Of a stretch of DNA of 64,000 bases, positions 16,777 to 25,830 are shown piece after piece. Under the pieces are notes generated by a model. The model had not been told where the DNA came from. It saw nothing but the letters and a program-made list of their open reading frames with translations, and ran no database searches. The number at the start of each line of letters is the position of its first letter. Within the stretch, counting starts at the first letter, position 1. A program made the position numbers and the translations under genes. Location of the stretch: assembly GCF_018688355.1 (NCBI RefSeq), contig NZ_CP061317.1:1372091-1436090 (forward strand). The letters run 5' to 3'. Source of the DNA: Polynucleobacter sp. AP-Elch-400A-B2. GTDB taxonomy: Bacteria; Pseudomonadota; Gammaproteobacteria; Burkholderiales; Burkholderiaceae.

Positions 16777-16938
16777 TTATTTACTGATTCTTTTGCAAAT
16801 GGAGTCTGAAATAGCTGCTGAGAAGTAGAGCACCATTCCAATAACAAAGATGAAATACTCACCCGTGTTGAAAAAATAGAGCAAACCCACTATCGCTATA
16901 CCAAGGGAAAGAACGCTGAGTATTGTTTTAGCAAACAT
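16777..16938 (-). CDS. Tiny two-helix membrane protein (53 residues)
   Basis: The leftward frame runs from ATG at 16938 to TAA at 16777. It encodes a protein with two hydrophobic segments (about 5-23 and 28-43) and a basic end (CKRISK). A GGA ribosome site lies 7 bases upstream of the ATG. It is convergent with ispH, with 25 bp between the stops. The gene is unrecognised. It resembles the 67-residue protein at 12236-12439 in layout only, not clearly in sequence. Confidence 0.5.
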   Translation of the reverse strand: MFAKTILSVLSLGIAIVGLLYFFNTGEYFIFVIGMVLYFSAAISDSICKRISK

Positions 16939-17038
16939 ATTGATTCCTAAAATTGAATTATTAATCTTTGCTTATATTAAGACAAAAAAGAATTTAGTGC
17001 ACTTGAGCTCAAATAGCGAGGGTGGAATTCAGTGGAAC

Positions 17039-18640
17039 TTATAGTGGGGCTAAGCCAAATTTACTGGTTTGAGCCCTATCCCAATACTGAACATACTCCT
17101 GAGGTAAATCTTTTTGCAATGGGGCGTCAGCACCTTGTAATAGCGCTCCAGGAGACAGGGTTGGGAGCTGAGATGCTAATGAAGTTATCTTGCCAGAACC
17201 ATCTCTACACAAAAGATAATCAGGTGTAATTTCATTAGGATGCATTAGACCTGCAGAGCCAATTAAATCTGCCAAAGATGCAACAGTATTCTGATGGAAT
17301 GCAAATACTCGCTCAGCCTTATCAGGGACCACCAATGCTCTTTGACGACCTAAATCCTGAGTTGCAACACCTGTAGGACACTTGTCCGTATGGCATGTTC
17401 GTGACTGAATGCAACCCAATGCAAACATAAACCCTCTTGCAGAATTACACCAATCAGCCCCTAATGCAATGGCGCGAATAATGTCATAGCCAGAAATAAT
17501 TTTTCCAGAGGCTCCAATCGCAATCTCCTTGCGCTTATTGATTCCGACTAAGGTGTTATGCACTAACCTAAGGCCATCACGAAGCGGCATCCCCACATGA
17601 TCTGTAAATTCAACAGGGGCGGCACCAGTACCGCCCTCGCTTCCATCAACCACTATGAAGTCGGGGCTAATGCCTATCTCTAGCATCGCCTTAGCAATAC
17701 CAAAAAACTCCCATGGCTGGCCAACGCATAATTTAAAGCCAACGGGCTTACCGCCGCTCAACTTACGCAAACGCGCAATGAATTTCATTAGCTCTAATGG
17801 AGATGAAAATTCAGCATGATGGGCTGGAGAGACACAATCCTCGGCAATCGGGACACCCCTAGTCGCAGCAATTTCAGCAGTAACTTTAGCGCCAGGCAAG
17901 ACCCCACCATGACCTGGCTTAGCGCCCTGTGATAGCTTAATTTCCACCATCTTGATTTGCGGATCAACTACCTGGGTAGAAAATTTTTCCTCTGAAAATC
18001 GACCATCCGCGGTGCGACAGCCAAAGTATCCAGATCCAATTTCCCAAATAATATCGCCGCCAAACTCGCGATGATATGAAGAGATTGAGCCTTCGCCAGT
18101 ATCATGAGCAAATCCACCCAGCTTTGCGCCTCTATTCAGCGCTCTAATTGCATTTGGTGAAAGCGACCCAAAACTCATCGCAGAAATATTAAATATAGAT
18201 AAAGAGTAAGGCTGAAGACAGCTTGAACCACCAACCTGAATACGAAATTGGCTCGGGTCAGGATGGCATGGAGAATTTGAGTGTCCCAACCATTCGCCTT
18301 CAGGACCATACATCGACTTGATTGAACCAAATCCCCGCTTATCGTTATCTTTTTTAGAGCGGCTATAAACCATAGCTCTTTGATTTCTTGAAAAAGGAAT
18401 TTTCTCCTCATCATTCTCTAAAAAGTATTGACGAATCTCAGGGCGGATATATTCAAGTAAGAATCGAAAATGCCCTATCAAAGGATAATTGCGCAATATT
18501 GAATGATGCTTTTGAATTGAATCTTTTAGGCCAATCAAAAATAATCCTAAGAAAAATATAGCTAAATATGGACTATATAAAAAAGAAAGGGGGGCGAGTA
18601 TGCCGGTTGAGAGCCAAAAAAAATATCTGGAATAACGCAA
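17039..18640 (-). CDS. FMN-binding glutamate synthase family protein with N-terminal membrane segments
   Basis: The 533-residue protein has two hydrophobic segments at the N-terminus (about 5-40), then a glutamate-synthase central and FMN domain. GHGGVLPGAKV, EGGTGAAP and GADWCNSARGFMFALGC are family motifs. The [3Fe-4S] cysteine pattern C-x5-C-x4-C is present in CIQSRTCHTDKCPTG. It lacks the N-terminal glutaminase domain and the C-terminal beta-helix of full GltB, so it is not the normal large subunit. The reaction of this stand-alone membrane-linked type is not established. The 158-bp gap between it and guaA holds no visible gene. Confidence 0.85.
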   Translation of the reverse strand: MRYSRYFFWLSTGILAPLSFLYSPYLAIFFLGLFLIGLKDSIQKHHSILRNYPLIGHFRFLLEYIRPEIRQYFLENDEEKIPFSRNQRAMVYSRSKKDNDKRGFGSIKSMYGPEGEWLGHSNSPCHPDPSQFRIQVGGSSCLQPYSLSIFNISAMSFGSLSPNAIRALNRGAKLGGFAHDTGEGSISSYHREFGGDIIWEIGSGYFGCRTADGRFSEEKFSTQVVDPQIKMVEIKLSQGAKPGHGGVLPGAKVTAEIAATRGVPIAEDCVSPAHHAEFSSPLELMKFIARLRKLSGGKPVGFKLCVGQPWEFFGIAKAMLEIGISPDFIVVDGSEGGTGAAPVEFTDHVGMPLRDGLRLVHNTLVGINKRKEIAIGASGKIISGYDIIRAIALGADWCNSARGFMFALGCIQSRTCHTDKCPTGVATQDLGRQRALVVPDKAERVFAFHQNTVASLADLIGSAGLMHPNEITPDYLLCRDGSGKITSLASQLPTLSPGALLQGADAPLQKDLPQEYVQYWDRAQTSKFGLAPL

Positions 18641-18798
18641 TTAAAGACCTCCTGCCTAGGCTTTTGATAAGCAATATTAAAAAATTAAATATCTATTTAA
18701 ATATACAGCGAGAAGTGCATTGATTGAGGCTTTACTCCGAGGAAATAATACCTCAAATGCGGATAAGAAAATCTTTATAAATTAATGTTGATAGCTTT

Positions 18799-20406
18799 TC
18801 ATTCCCACTCAATAGTTGCTGGCGGTTTTCCACTGATGTCATAGACCACTCTGTTGATGCCACGCACTTCATTAATAATGCGGTTTGATACTTTGCCCAA
18901 TAAATCATGCGGTAAGTGGGCCCAGTGTGCAGTCATGAAGTCTTGTGTTTGCACTGCCCTGAGAGCAACGACGTATTCATAGGTTCTACCATCACCCATC
19001 ACGCCCACAGACTTCACTGGTAAGAACACTGCGAAAGCTTGGCTGGTGAGGTCATACCAAGATTTCTGACTGGCTTCATCAATCGTATTGCGTAATTCTT
19101 CAATGAAGATAGCATCAGCACGTTGTAGTAAGTCGGCAAATTCCGATTTGACTTCACCCAAGATGCGCACACCAAGACCAGGTCCTGGGAATGGATGGCG
19201 ATACACCATCTCACGTGGTAAACCTAATGCAACGCCGAGTTCACGCACTTCGTCTTTAAATAATTCACGCAAGGGTTCGAGTAACTTGAGATGCATGTCT
19301 TCAGGCAAACCACCCACATTGTGGTGGCTCTTAATCGTATGCGCGCCCTTCTTACCCTTACCGGCAGACTCAATCACGTCTGGGTAAATGGTTCCTTGAG
19401 CAAGCCACTTCGCATTTTTAATCTTGCCAGACTCAGTTTGGAAAATCTCTACGAATTCTTTGCCAATGATTTTGCGCTTGGCTTCAGGATCTGCAACGCC
19501 AGCAAGCTCAGACATAAACTTCTCCTTGGCGTCTACACGAATCACTTTGACGCCGAGGTTGCGAGCAAACATCTCCATCACCATGTCGCCTTCGTTTAAA
19601 CGAAGCAAGCCATGATCAACAAATACACAAGTGAGTTGCTCACCAATGGCGCGATGTATTAAAGCTGCTGCCACACTAGAGTCAACGCCGCCTGATAAAC
19701 CGAGAATCACTTCTTCGTCACCAACTTGCTTTCGAATATGCTCAACTGCCTCGCTAATGTAGTCACCCATGACCCAATCTGGTTTGCACTGACAGATCTC
19801 ATGCACAAAGCGACCCAAGATAGCTTCACCTTGTAAGGTATGCGTTACTTCAGGATGGAATTGGAATGCATAGAAACGATGCTCTTCATCAGCCATACCT
19901 GCAATCGGGCAGGACTCTGTTGAAGCCATCAGCTTAAAAGCTGGTGGCATTGCAGTTACTGAATCACCATGGCTCATCCATACCTTCAGAATGCCGTAGC
20001 CTTCACTGGTAGAAAAGTCTTGGATACCTTTAAGTAAATTGGTATGGCCATGGGCACGCACTTCGGAGTAACCAAACTCACGGGCTTTACCCAAGGACTC
20101 GGCAGAGGCAACTGCGCCACCCAATTGGGTTGCCATGGTTTGCATGCCGTAGCAAATGCCTAAGACGGGAACGCCGAGTTCAAAAACGATTTGCGGCGCA
20201 CGAGGACTACCCTCTTCGGTTACAGAGCTAGGTCCACCTGAAAGAATGATGCCTTTACCACCCTGCTCTTGAATGAACTTGCGAATGAATTCTGGATCGC
20301 AATCGTAGGGATGGATTTCAGAATAGACGCGCGCATCACGCACGCGCCGGGCAATCAATTGGGTGACTTGTGAACCAAAGTCAAGAATCAGTATTTTGTC
20401 GTGCAC
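18799..20406 (-). CDS. guaA: GMP synthase (glutamine-hydrolysing)
   Basis: GuaA converts XMP to GMP using ATP and glutamine. The 535 residues contain a class I amidotransferase domain with nucleophile Cys85 (GICYGMQ) and FQFHPEVTHT. The ATP-pyrophosphatase P-loop GLSGGVDSSVAA and the C-terminal dimerisation domain ending IEWE follow. The gene lies 48 bp downstream of guaB in a typical guaBA operon. Confidence 0.98.
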   Translation of the reverse strand: MHDKILILDFGSQVTQLIARRVRDARVYSEIHPYDCDPEFIRKFIQEQGGKGIILSGGPSSVTEEGSPRAPQIVFELGVPVLGICYGMQTMATQLGGAVASAESLGKAREFGYSEVRAHGHTNLLKGIQDFSTSEGYGILKVWMSHGDSVTAMPPAFKLMASTESCPIAGMADEEHRFYAFQFHPEVTHTLQGEAILGRFVHEICQCKPDWVMGDYISEAVEHIRKQVGDEEVILGLSGGVDSSVAAALIHRAIGEQLTCVFVDHGLLRLNEGDMVMEMFARNLGVKVIRVDAKEKFMSELAGVADPEAKRKIIGKEFVEIFQTESGKIKNAKWLAQGTIYPDVIESAGKGKKGAHTIKSHHNVGGLPEDMHLKLLEPLRELFKDEVRELGVALGLPREMVYRHPFPGPGLGVRILGEVKSEFADLLQRADAIFIEELRNTIDEASQKSWYDLTSQAFAVFLPVKSVGVMGDGRTYEYVVALRAVQTQDFMTAHWAHLPHDLLGKVSNRIINEVRGINRVVYDISGKPPATIEWE

Positions 20407-20454
20407 GAAAGGATTACCTTAAATTCAGCCTGCATTTCAGCTTTTGTTTACTTC

Positions 20455-21921
20455 TTAATCAATATGGTAATTCGGTGCTTCCTTAGTGATCTTCACATCA
20501 TGAACGTGTGACTCGCGAACACCCGCTGAAGTGATTTCCACAAAATTCGCTTTCTCATGAAGTTCATCAATCGTCTTGCAACCCAAGTAACCCATTGAAG
20601 AACGAATACCACCAGTCAGTTGATGCAAGATGGCAAGGACACTACCTTTGTAAGGCACTTGACCTTCAATACCTTCGGGCACCAGCTTCTCAGCATTCGC
20701 CGCACTAATATCGCTCTGGAAGTAACGATCTGCAGAGCCATCTGCCATCGCGCCCAAAGATCCCATGCCGCGATAACTCTTGTATGAACGACCTTGATAC
20801 AGGAATACTTCACCAGGAGCTTCTTCAGTACCTGCGAACAAACCGCCCATCATGACGGAGCTTGCACCAGCAGCTAAGGCTTTAGCAACGTCACCGGAGT
20901 AACGCACACCACCATCAGCAATTAACGGAATGCCCGTACCTTTGAGGGCAGCAGCCACATTCACAATGGCGCTAATCTGGGGAACACCTACACCCGCAAC
21001 AATCCGGGTAGTGCAAATAGAGCCAGGACCAATACCGACCTTCACGCCATCAGCGCCATGATCAGCTAATGCTTTAGCGGCTTCGCCAGTGGCAATATTT
21101 CCACCGATCACTTGTACGTGCGGGTAATTTTTCTTAACCCACTTCACGCGATCTAATACGCCTTGGCTATGGCCGTGTGCGGTATCCACCACAATCACAT
21201 CGACACCTGCACGAACTAAGAGCTCAATGCGCTCATCGTTATCAGGACCAACGCCGACAGCAGCTCCAACACGTAACTTACCTTCGCTATCCTTACAGGC
21301 ATTTGGATGCTCGGTAGCCTTCAAGATATCTTTAACAGTGATGAGGCCGCGCAGTTCAAACTTATCGTTTACTACCAGCACGCGCTCTAAGCGATGCTGG
21401 CTCATCAAGCGCTTCGCCTCTTCTAGCGAGCAACCTTCTTTAACTGTAATCAAGCGCTCGCGTGGAGTCATCTTGGATTTCACAGGCGCATCTAAGTCTT
21501 CCTCAAAGCGCAAGTCGCGGTTGGTAATAATGCCCACCACCTCTTTGCCAGTGAGCACTGGAAATCCGGAGAAACCATGCTCACGAGAAAGTTGAATCAC
21601 TTGGCGTAGCGTGGCATGTGGATCCACCGTAATAGGATCGCGCAAAATGCCAGATTCGTAACGTTTGACCTTAGCCACTTCCCTAGCCTGTTCAGCAGGC
21701 TTGAGATTTTTATGAACAATACCAATACCACCCTCACTAGCCATGGCAATTGCCAAGCGGCCTTCAGTGACGGTATCCATGGCTGCGGACACCAACGGTG
21801 TATTGAGTGAAATATCTCGAGTTAACTTACTTGCCAAGCTGGCATCTCGAGGGAGTACCGAAGAATAAGCCGGTACGAGGAGCACATCGTCAAAAGTGAG
21901 TGCTTTTTGAATGAGTCGCAT
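20455..21921 (-). CDS. guaB: IMP dehydrogenase
   Basis: GuaB oxidises IMP to XMP with NAD+, the first step of guanine nucleotide synthesis. The 488-residue TIM-barrel protein has two inserted CBS domains (about 95-205). The catalytic Cys lies in GPGSICTTRIV near residue 305, and the flap region and SMGYLGCKTIDEL tail are present. The N-terminus LTFDDVLLVPAYS is typical. It leads the guaBA operon. Confidence 0.98.
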   Translation of the reverse strand: MRLIQKALTFDDVLLVPAYSSVLPRDASLASKLTRDISLNTPLVSAAMDTVTEGRLAIAMASEGGIGIVHKNLKPAEQAREVAKVKRYESGILRDPITVDPHATLRQVIQLSREHGFSGFPVLTGKEVVGIITNRDLRFEEDLDAPVKSKMTPRERLITVKEGCSLEEAKRLMSQHRLERVLVVNDKFELRGLITVKDILKATEHPNACKDSEGKLRVGAAVGVGPDNDERIELLVRAGVDVIVVDTAHGHSQGVLDRVKWVKKNYPHVQVIGGNIATGEAAKALADHGADGVKVGIGPGSICTTRIVAGVGVPQISAIVNVAAALKGTGIPLIADGGVRYSGDVAKALAAGASSVMMGGLFAGTEEAPGEVFLYQGRSYKSYRGMGSLGAMADGSADRYFQSDISAANAEKLVPEGIEGQVPYKGSVLAILHQLTGGIRSSMGYLGCKTIDELHEKANFVEITSAGVRESHVHDVKITKEAPNYHID

Positions 21922-21947
21922 GCAAAACCCCTAGTCACAAAAGAAGA

Positions 21948-22298
21948 TTATAGCCTCCTCGCCTTTCTTTTAGCTGCGGCAGCCTGGAATTTGGCATCTT
22001 GGTTCTGATTAGCCTTCTTGCGGCGGACGGCCTTGGGGTCAACCAGGAGCGCAGAATAGAGCTCCAAGCGATCACCCTCGTAAATAGGGCTGTCCCAATC
22101 CTTACGCTTGCCAAAGACGCCAAAACAGCCTTTTCTGGCTAAGTTGGAGTCTTCGGGACCTTGGGCAATTCCCGCTTTAATGAGAGCAAGCCCTACAGTG
22201 GCAGCCTCGGAGGGCAATAATTGCAGCGTAAAAGGGCTTAACTCAGGCTCACCCAGGCGGGCATCGCAAATCCAAATCTCCATGGATTGACTAGCCAT
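21948..22298 (-). CDS. ratB: RnfH/RatB family ubiquitin-like protein
   Basis: The protein (116 residues from this start) has the RnfH-type beta-grasp core, with FGKRKDWDSPIYEGDRLELY, where Gly-Asp-Arg-Leu-Glu is characteristic. A basic tail (KRKARRL) ends it. The chosen ATG at 22298 overlaps the ratA stop codon (TATGGCTAG), as is usual for this pair. A longer frame from 22367 would overlap ratA by 77 bp. The role of RatB/RnfH proteins is not settled. The gene was once proposed to be the antitoxin of RatA. Confidence 0.8.
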   Translation of the reverse strand: MASQSMEIWICDARLGEPELSPFTLQLLPSEAATVGLALIKAGIAQGPEDSNLARKGCFGVFGKRKDWDSPIYEGDRLELYSALLVDPKAVRRKKANQNQDAKFQAAAAKRKARRL

Positions 22299-22722
22299 AG
22301 AGGTCTTCAGCTCGCTTAACGAAGCAATCAACAAAGGTGCCTGCAATATGCCCAAAGACTGGGCCAATGATCTTGTCTAGGATGACGCTTTTGAACTCCC
22401 AGTGGAGCTTAAATTCCACCTTACAGGCATCCTCTTTGAGGGGAATGAAGTTCCACTGCCCAGAAAAATGCTTGAATGGGCCATCCACAAAGACCATATC
22501 AATGCTTTCGGGGCGACGATTGGTGTTTCGAGTATGAAAATACTGATTAATACCCTTAAAGTGGATATTGATTTTGGCATCCAAAACAGTCTCAGATTGC
22601 TCAAAAATTTCCACGCCGCCGCACCAGGGCAAGAACTCTGGGTAGCGCGCAACATCAGTTACCAAACCGTACATGCGGTCCGCGGATTGGCCAATTAAAA
22701 CGGTCTTGTTGACGTCTGCCAT
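22291..22722 (-). CDS. ratA: RatA family protein (START-like, COQ10-related)
   Basis: The 143-residue protein belongs to the SRPBCC/START-like fold that includes RatA and Coq10. YPEFLPWCGGVEI near residue 27 and FVKRAEDLYG at the C-terminus are typical. RatA was described in E. coli as blocking 70S ribosome association. Coq10-like members bind ubiquinone. The gene lies divergent from smpB with a 26-bp gap, as in many Proteobacteria, and overlaps ratB. Confidence 0.88.
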   Translation of the reverse strand: MADVNKTVLIGQSADRMYGLVTDVARYPEFLPWCGGVEIFEQSETVLDAKINIHFKGINQYFHTRNTNRRPESIDMVFVDGPFKHFSGQWNFIPLKEDACKVEFKLHWEFKSVILDKIIGPVFGHIAGTFVDCFVKRAEDLYG

Positions 22723-22748
22723 AATCGATCTTGAGAAGCTAAATAAAT

Positions 22749-23201
22749 ATGAGTATCGTCGATAACAAAAAAGCCTTCTTCGATTATTTTATCGAGGAAC
22801 GGTTCGAGGCAGGACTGGTTCTGGAAGGCTGGGAAGTAAAAGCCATCCGCGCCGGTCGCGTGCACGTCAAAGAAGCGTATGTTGTCATCCGTCAGGCGGA
22901 GCTGTTCCTGATCGGCTGCCACATCACCCCCCTGCTATCTGCCTCCACTCACATAGTCCCCGACAGTACCCGCACCCGCAAACTCCTCCTCAATGCCATT
23001 GAGATTAAAAAACTTATCGGCAAGGTAGAGCAAAAAGGCTACACCCTGGTCCCATTGAATCTGCATTTCTCCAAAGGGAATGTGAAGTGCGAGATTGGCC
23101 TAGCGCGAGGCAAGAAGCAGCATGACAAACGCGCAGCCACCAAAGAGCGTGAATGGGAAGTTCAAAAGGGCCGAATTGCTCGGGGCGATCTCAACGCTTG
23201 A
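22749..23201 (+). CDS. smpB: SsrA-binding protein SmpB
   Basis: SmpB binds tmRNA and delivers it to stalled ribosomes. The 150-residue OB-fold protein has FIEERFEAGLVLEGWEVKAIRAG and a KKQHDKRAATKEREW segment, both typical. The C-terminal tail (GRIARGDLNA) is basic, although less helical-basic than in E. coli. A strong hairpin terminator follows 51 bp after the stop. No ssrA gene is visible nearby. Confidence 0.96.
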   Translation: MSIVDNKKAFFDYFIEERFEAGLVLEGWEVKAIRAGRVHVKEAYVVIRQAELFLIGCHITPLLSASTHIVPDSTRTRKLLLNAIEIKKLIGKVEQKGYTLVPLNLHFSKGNVKCEIGLARGKKQHDKRAATKEREWEVQKGRIARGDLNA

Positions 23202-23252
23202 TTGGGCAAGTAAGTGCCTAGCTATCAAAGCTTGGAATATTCAGCCCAAAAC

Positions 23253-23284
23253 AAAATGCCTAGATTCGCATCTAGGCATTTTTT
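23253..23284. terminator. Bidirectional terminator between smpB and ppsA
   Basis: AAAATGCCTAGAT (23253-23265) and ATCTAGGCATTTT (23270-23282) form a perfect 13-bp stem around a TCGC loop. The run of T after the stem serves smpB. The run of A before it serves the leftward ppsA transcript. Confidence 0.9.
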
Positions 23285-23321
23285 ACATCTTGCTAGTGAT
23301 TAGCAGTTAAGGGAAGATAGC

Positions 23322-25724
23322 TTACGCCTCTTTCTTACCCAACATTTCCCAGGTCGCTACTACGCTATCTGGATTGAGGGAGATCGAAGTAATGCCCTTA
23401 GCAACCAACCAACGCGCAAAGTCTGGATGATCTGAAGGGCCTTGGCCACAGATACCAACGTATTTGTTTTGCTTAAGACAAGCTTCAATAGAGCGAGCAA
23501 TCATGAACTCTACTGCAGGGTCACGCTCATCAAAGTCAATTGCTAGTAATTCCATACCGGAGTCACGATCTAGGCCTAGGGTTAACTGAGTCATATCGTT
23601 TGAACCGATTGAGAATCCATCGAAATGCTCGAGGAATTGATCTGCCAAGATCGCATTAGAAGGAATCTCGCACATCATGATCAGGCGCAGGCCATTCTCA
23701 CCACGCTTGAGACCTAACTTTGCCATCATGTCGATAACACGCTCAGCTTGCTTGATAGTGCGAACAAAAGGCACCATGATCTCGACATTATCCAGACCCA
23801 TATCTTCACGAACGCGCTTCATTGCAGCGCACTCCAAAGCAAAGGCTTCACCAAAATCCGCTGATACGTAACGGGATGCGCCACGGAAGCCCAACATTGG
23901 ATTCTCTTCATCCGGCTCATAGCGTGAACCACCAATGAGTTTCTTGTATTCATTTGACTTGAAGTCAGACAAACGTACGATCACCGGTTTTGGATAGAAA
24001 GCCGCAGCAATCGTTGCTACACCTTCAACCAATTTGTCTTCATAGAACTGACGTGGGCTTGCATAGCCACGAGCAACGCTTTCTACAGCGCGCTTGAGAT
24101 CAGGATCAATGTTTGGATACTCCAAGACAGCGCGCGGATGCACACCAATGTAGTTATTGATAATGAACTCAAGACGAGCTAAGCCGACACCAGCATTGGG
24201 GATTTGACAGAAATCAAAGGCCAACTGAGGATTACCGATATTCATGGTGATCTTGACTGGAATCTCTGGCAATACACCACGAGAAACTTCAGTTACTTCG
24301 GTCTCAATCAAGCCATCATAGATATGACCTTCGTCACCTTCTGCACAAGACACGGTAACCATCATGCCGTCTTGCAAATGCTCAGTAGCATCACCACAAC
24401 CTACTACCGCAGGGACACCTAACTCGCGAGCAATAATCGCTGCGTGACAAGTACGACCACCACGATTGGTAACAATCGCAGAGGCACGCTTCATCACTGG
24501 CTCCCAGTTAGGATCAGTCATATCAGCAACCAATACATCACCTGGCTGCACACGATCCATCTCGCTTGGGTCACGAATAATACGAACTGGGCCTGCACCA
24601 ATCTTTTGACCAATCGCACGACCTTTAGCCAATACCTTAGAGCTACCTTTTAACTTGTAGCGCATCTCCACTTGACCAGCAGCTTGGCTCTTCACCGTCT
24701 CAGGACGAGCTTGCAAGATGTAAATACGGCCATCTTGACCATCTTTACCCCACTCGATATCCATTGGACGACCGTAATGCTTTTCAATAATGACGGCATA
24801 TTTGGCTAATTCAGTAATGTCAGCATCTTCCAATGAAAAACGATTACGCTTTTCTGGGGCTACATCTACAGTCATTACCTTCTCAGCAGAACCTGCCGGG
24901 GCAAATTGCATCTGGATTAACTTGGAACCTAAAGAGCGACGAATAATCGCTTTCTTATCTTTTGCCAAAGTTGTTTTGAATACATAGAATTCATCTGGGT
25001 TGACTGCACCCTGCACTACTGTCTCGCCCAAGCCATAGCTGGAAGTGATAAACACTACATCTTCGAAGCCAGACTCCGTATCCAAGGTAAACATCACACC
25101 AGCTGCACCCAGGTCAGAGCGCACCATACGCTGAATACCAGCCGATAGCGCTACTTCAGCGTGGGCAAAGCCCTTATGAACTCGATAAGAAATCGCACGG
25201 TCGTTATACAAAGAGGCAAATACTTCACGAATCTTCTTCAGAACATCATCAATACCTTCAACGTTCAAGAAGGTTTCTTGCTGTCCTGCAAATGAAGCAT
25301 CAGGCAAGTCTTCTGCGGTAGCAGAAGAGCGTACTGCAAAGGAGCCTTTACCGGAGTCATCTAATGTTTTGAATGCGGTACGAACTTCTTCATCCAGACG
25401 CGCCTGAAACGGAGCAGTCTCAATCCAACCGCGGATTTCTTTTCCAGCCTCGGCTAGCGCGCGTACGTCATCAATGTTGAGATTTTCCAAACGCTTCTGA
25501 ATGCGCTCGGTCAAGTTGTTATGCTCTAAGAAATCACGAAACGCCAATGAGGTAGTTGCAAATCCAGTGGGTACACGAACACCCGTGGAGGACAACTGAG
25601 AAATCATTTCGCCAAGTGAGGCATTTTTACCGCCGACTGACTCAACATCGGTCATGCGGAGTTGCTCAAAAGGCAGAACATAGGCATTTGCTACATCGTT
25701 ACTTTGTTGCTGTTGGTTGGACAT
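23322..25724 (-). CDS. ppsA: Phosphoenolpyruvate synthase
   Basis: PpsA converts pyruvate and ATP to PEP, AMP and phosphate for gluconeogenesis. The 800-residue protein has an N-terminal ATP-binding domain (VGGKNASLGEMI). The swivelling phosphohistidine domain has TNRGGRTCHAAIIARELG near 430, and the C-terminal PEP/pyruvate TIM barrel has GSNDMTQLTLGLDRDSG and the catalytic Cys in GICGQGPSDHP. It is divergent from the gene for its regulatory kinase/phosphorylase, the usual pairing. Confidence 0.98.
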   Translation of the reverse strand: MSNQQQQSNDVANAYVLPFEQLRMTDVESVGGKNASLGEMISQLSSTGVRVPTGFATTSLAFRDFLEHNNLTERIQKRLENLNIDDVRALAEAGKEIRGWIETAPFQARLDEEVRTAFKTLDDSGKGSFAVRSSATAEDLPDASFAGQQETFLNVEGIDDVLKKIREVFASLYNDRAISYRVHKGFAHAEVALSAGIQRMVRSDLGAAGVMFTLDTESGFEDVVFITSSYGLGETVVQGAVNPDEFYVFKTTLAKDKKAIIRRSLGSKLIQMQFAPAGSAEKVMTVDVAPEKRNRFSLEDADITELAKYAVIIEKHYGRPMDIEWGKDGQDGRIYILQARPETVKSQAAGQVEMRYKLKGSSKVLAKGRAIGQKIGAGPVRIIRDPSEMDRVQPGDVLVADMTDPNWEPVMKRASAIVTNRGGRTCHAAIIARELGVPAVVGCGDATEHLQDGMMVTVSCAEGDEGHIYDGLIETEVTEVSRGVLPEIPVKITMNIGNPQLAFDFCQIPNAGVGLARLEFIINNYIGVHPRAVLEYPNIDPDLKRAVESVARGYASPRQFYEDKLVEGVATIAAAFYPKPVIVRLSDFKSNEYKKLIGGSRYEPDEENPMLGFRGASRYVSADFGEAFALECAAMKRVREDMGLDNVEIMVPFVRTIKQAERVIDMMAKLGLKRGENGLRLIMMCEIPSNAILADQFLEHFDGFSIGSNDMTQLTLGLDRDSGMELLAIDFDERDPAVEFMIARSIEACLKQNKYVGICGQGPSDHPDFARWLVAKGITSISLNPDSVVATWEMLGKKEA

Positions 25725-25830
25725 AAAATACTCTCTAAGGATAAGGAAACTGGTCGAGCGGCCGGATAAAATACGGCATACTTCATTAACTACATATTGT
25801 AGTGCTGACCAAGACCTCTAGGCCAATCTC

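Noticed and set aside
22291..22722. RatA-RatB as a mobile toxin-antitoxin module
   Set aside because: The pair lies at its standard core-genome site beside smpB and is widely conserved. Coq10-like and RnfH-like housekeeping roles are more likely.
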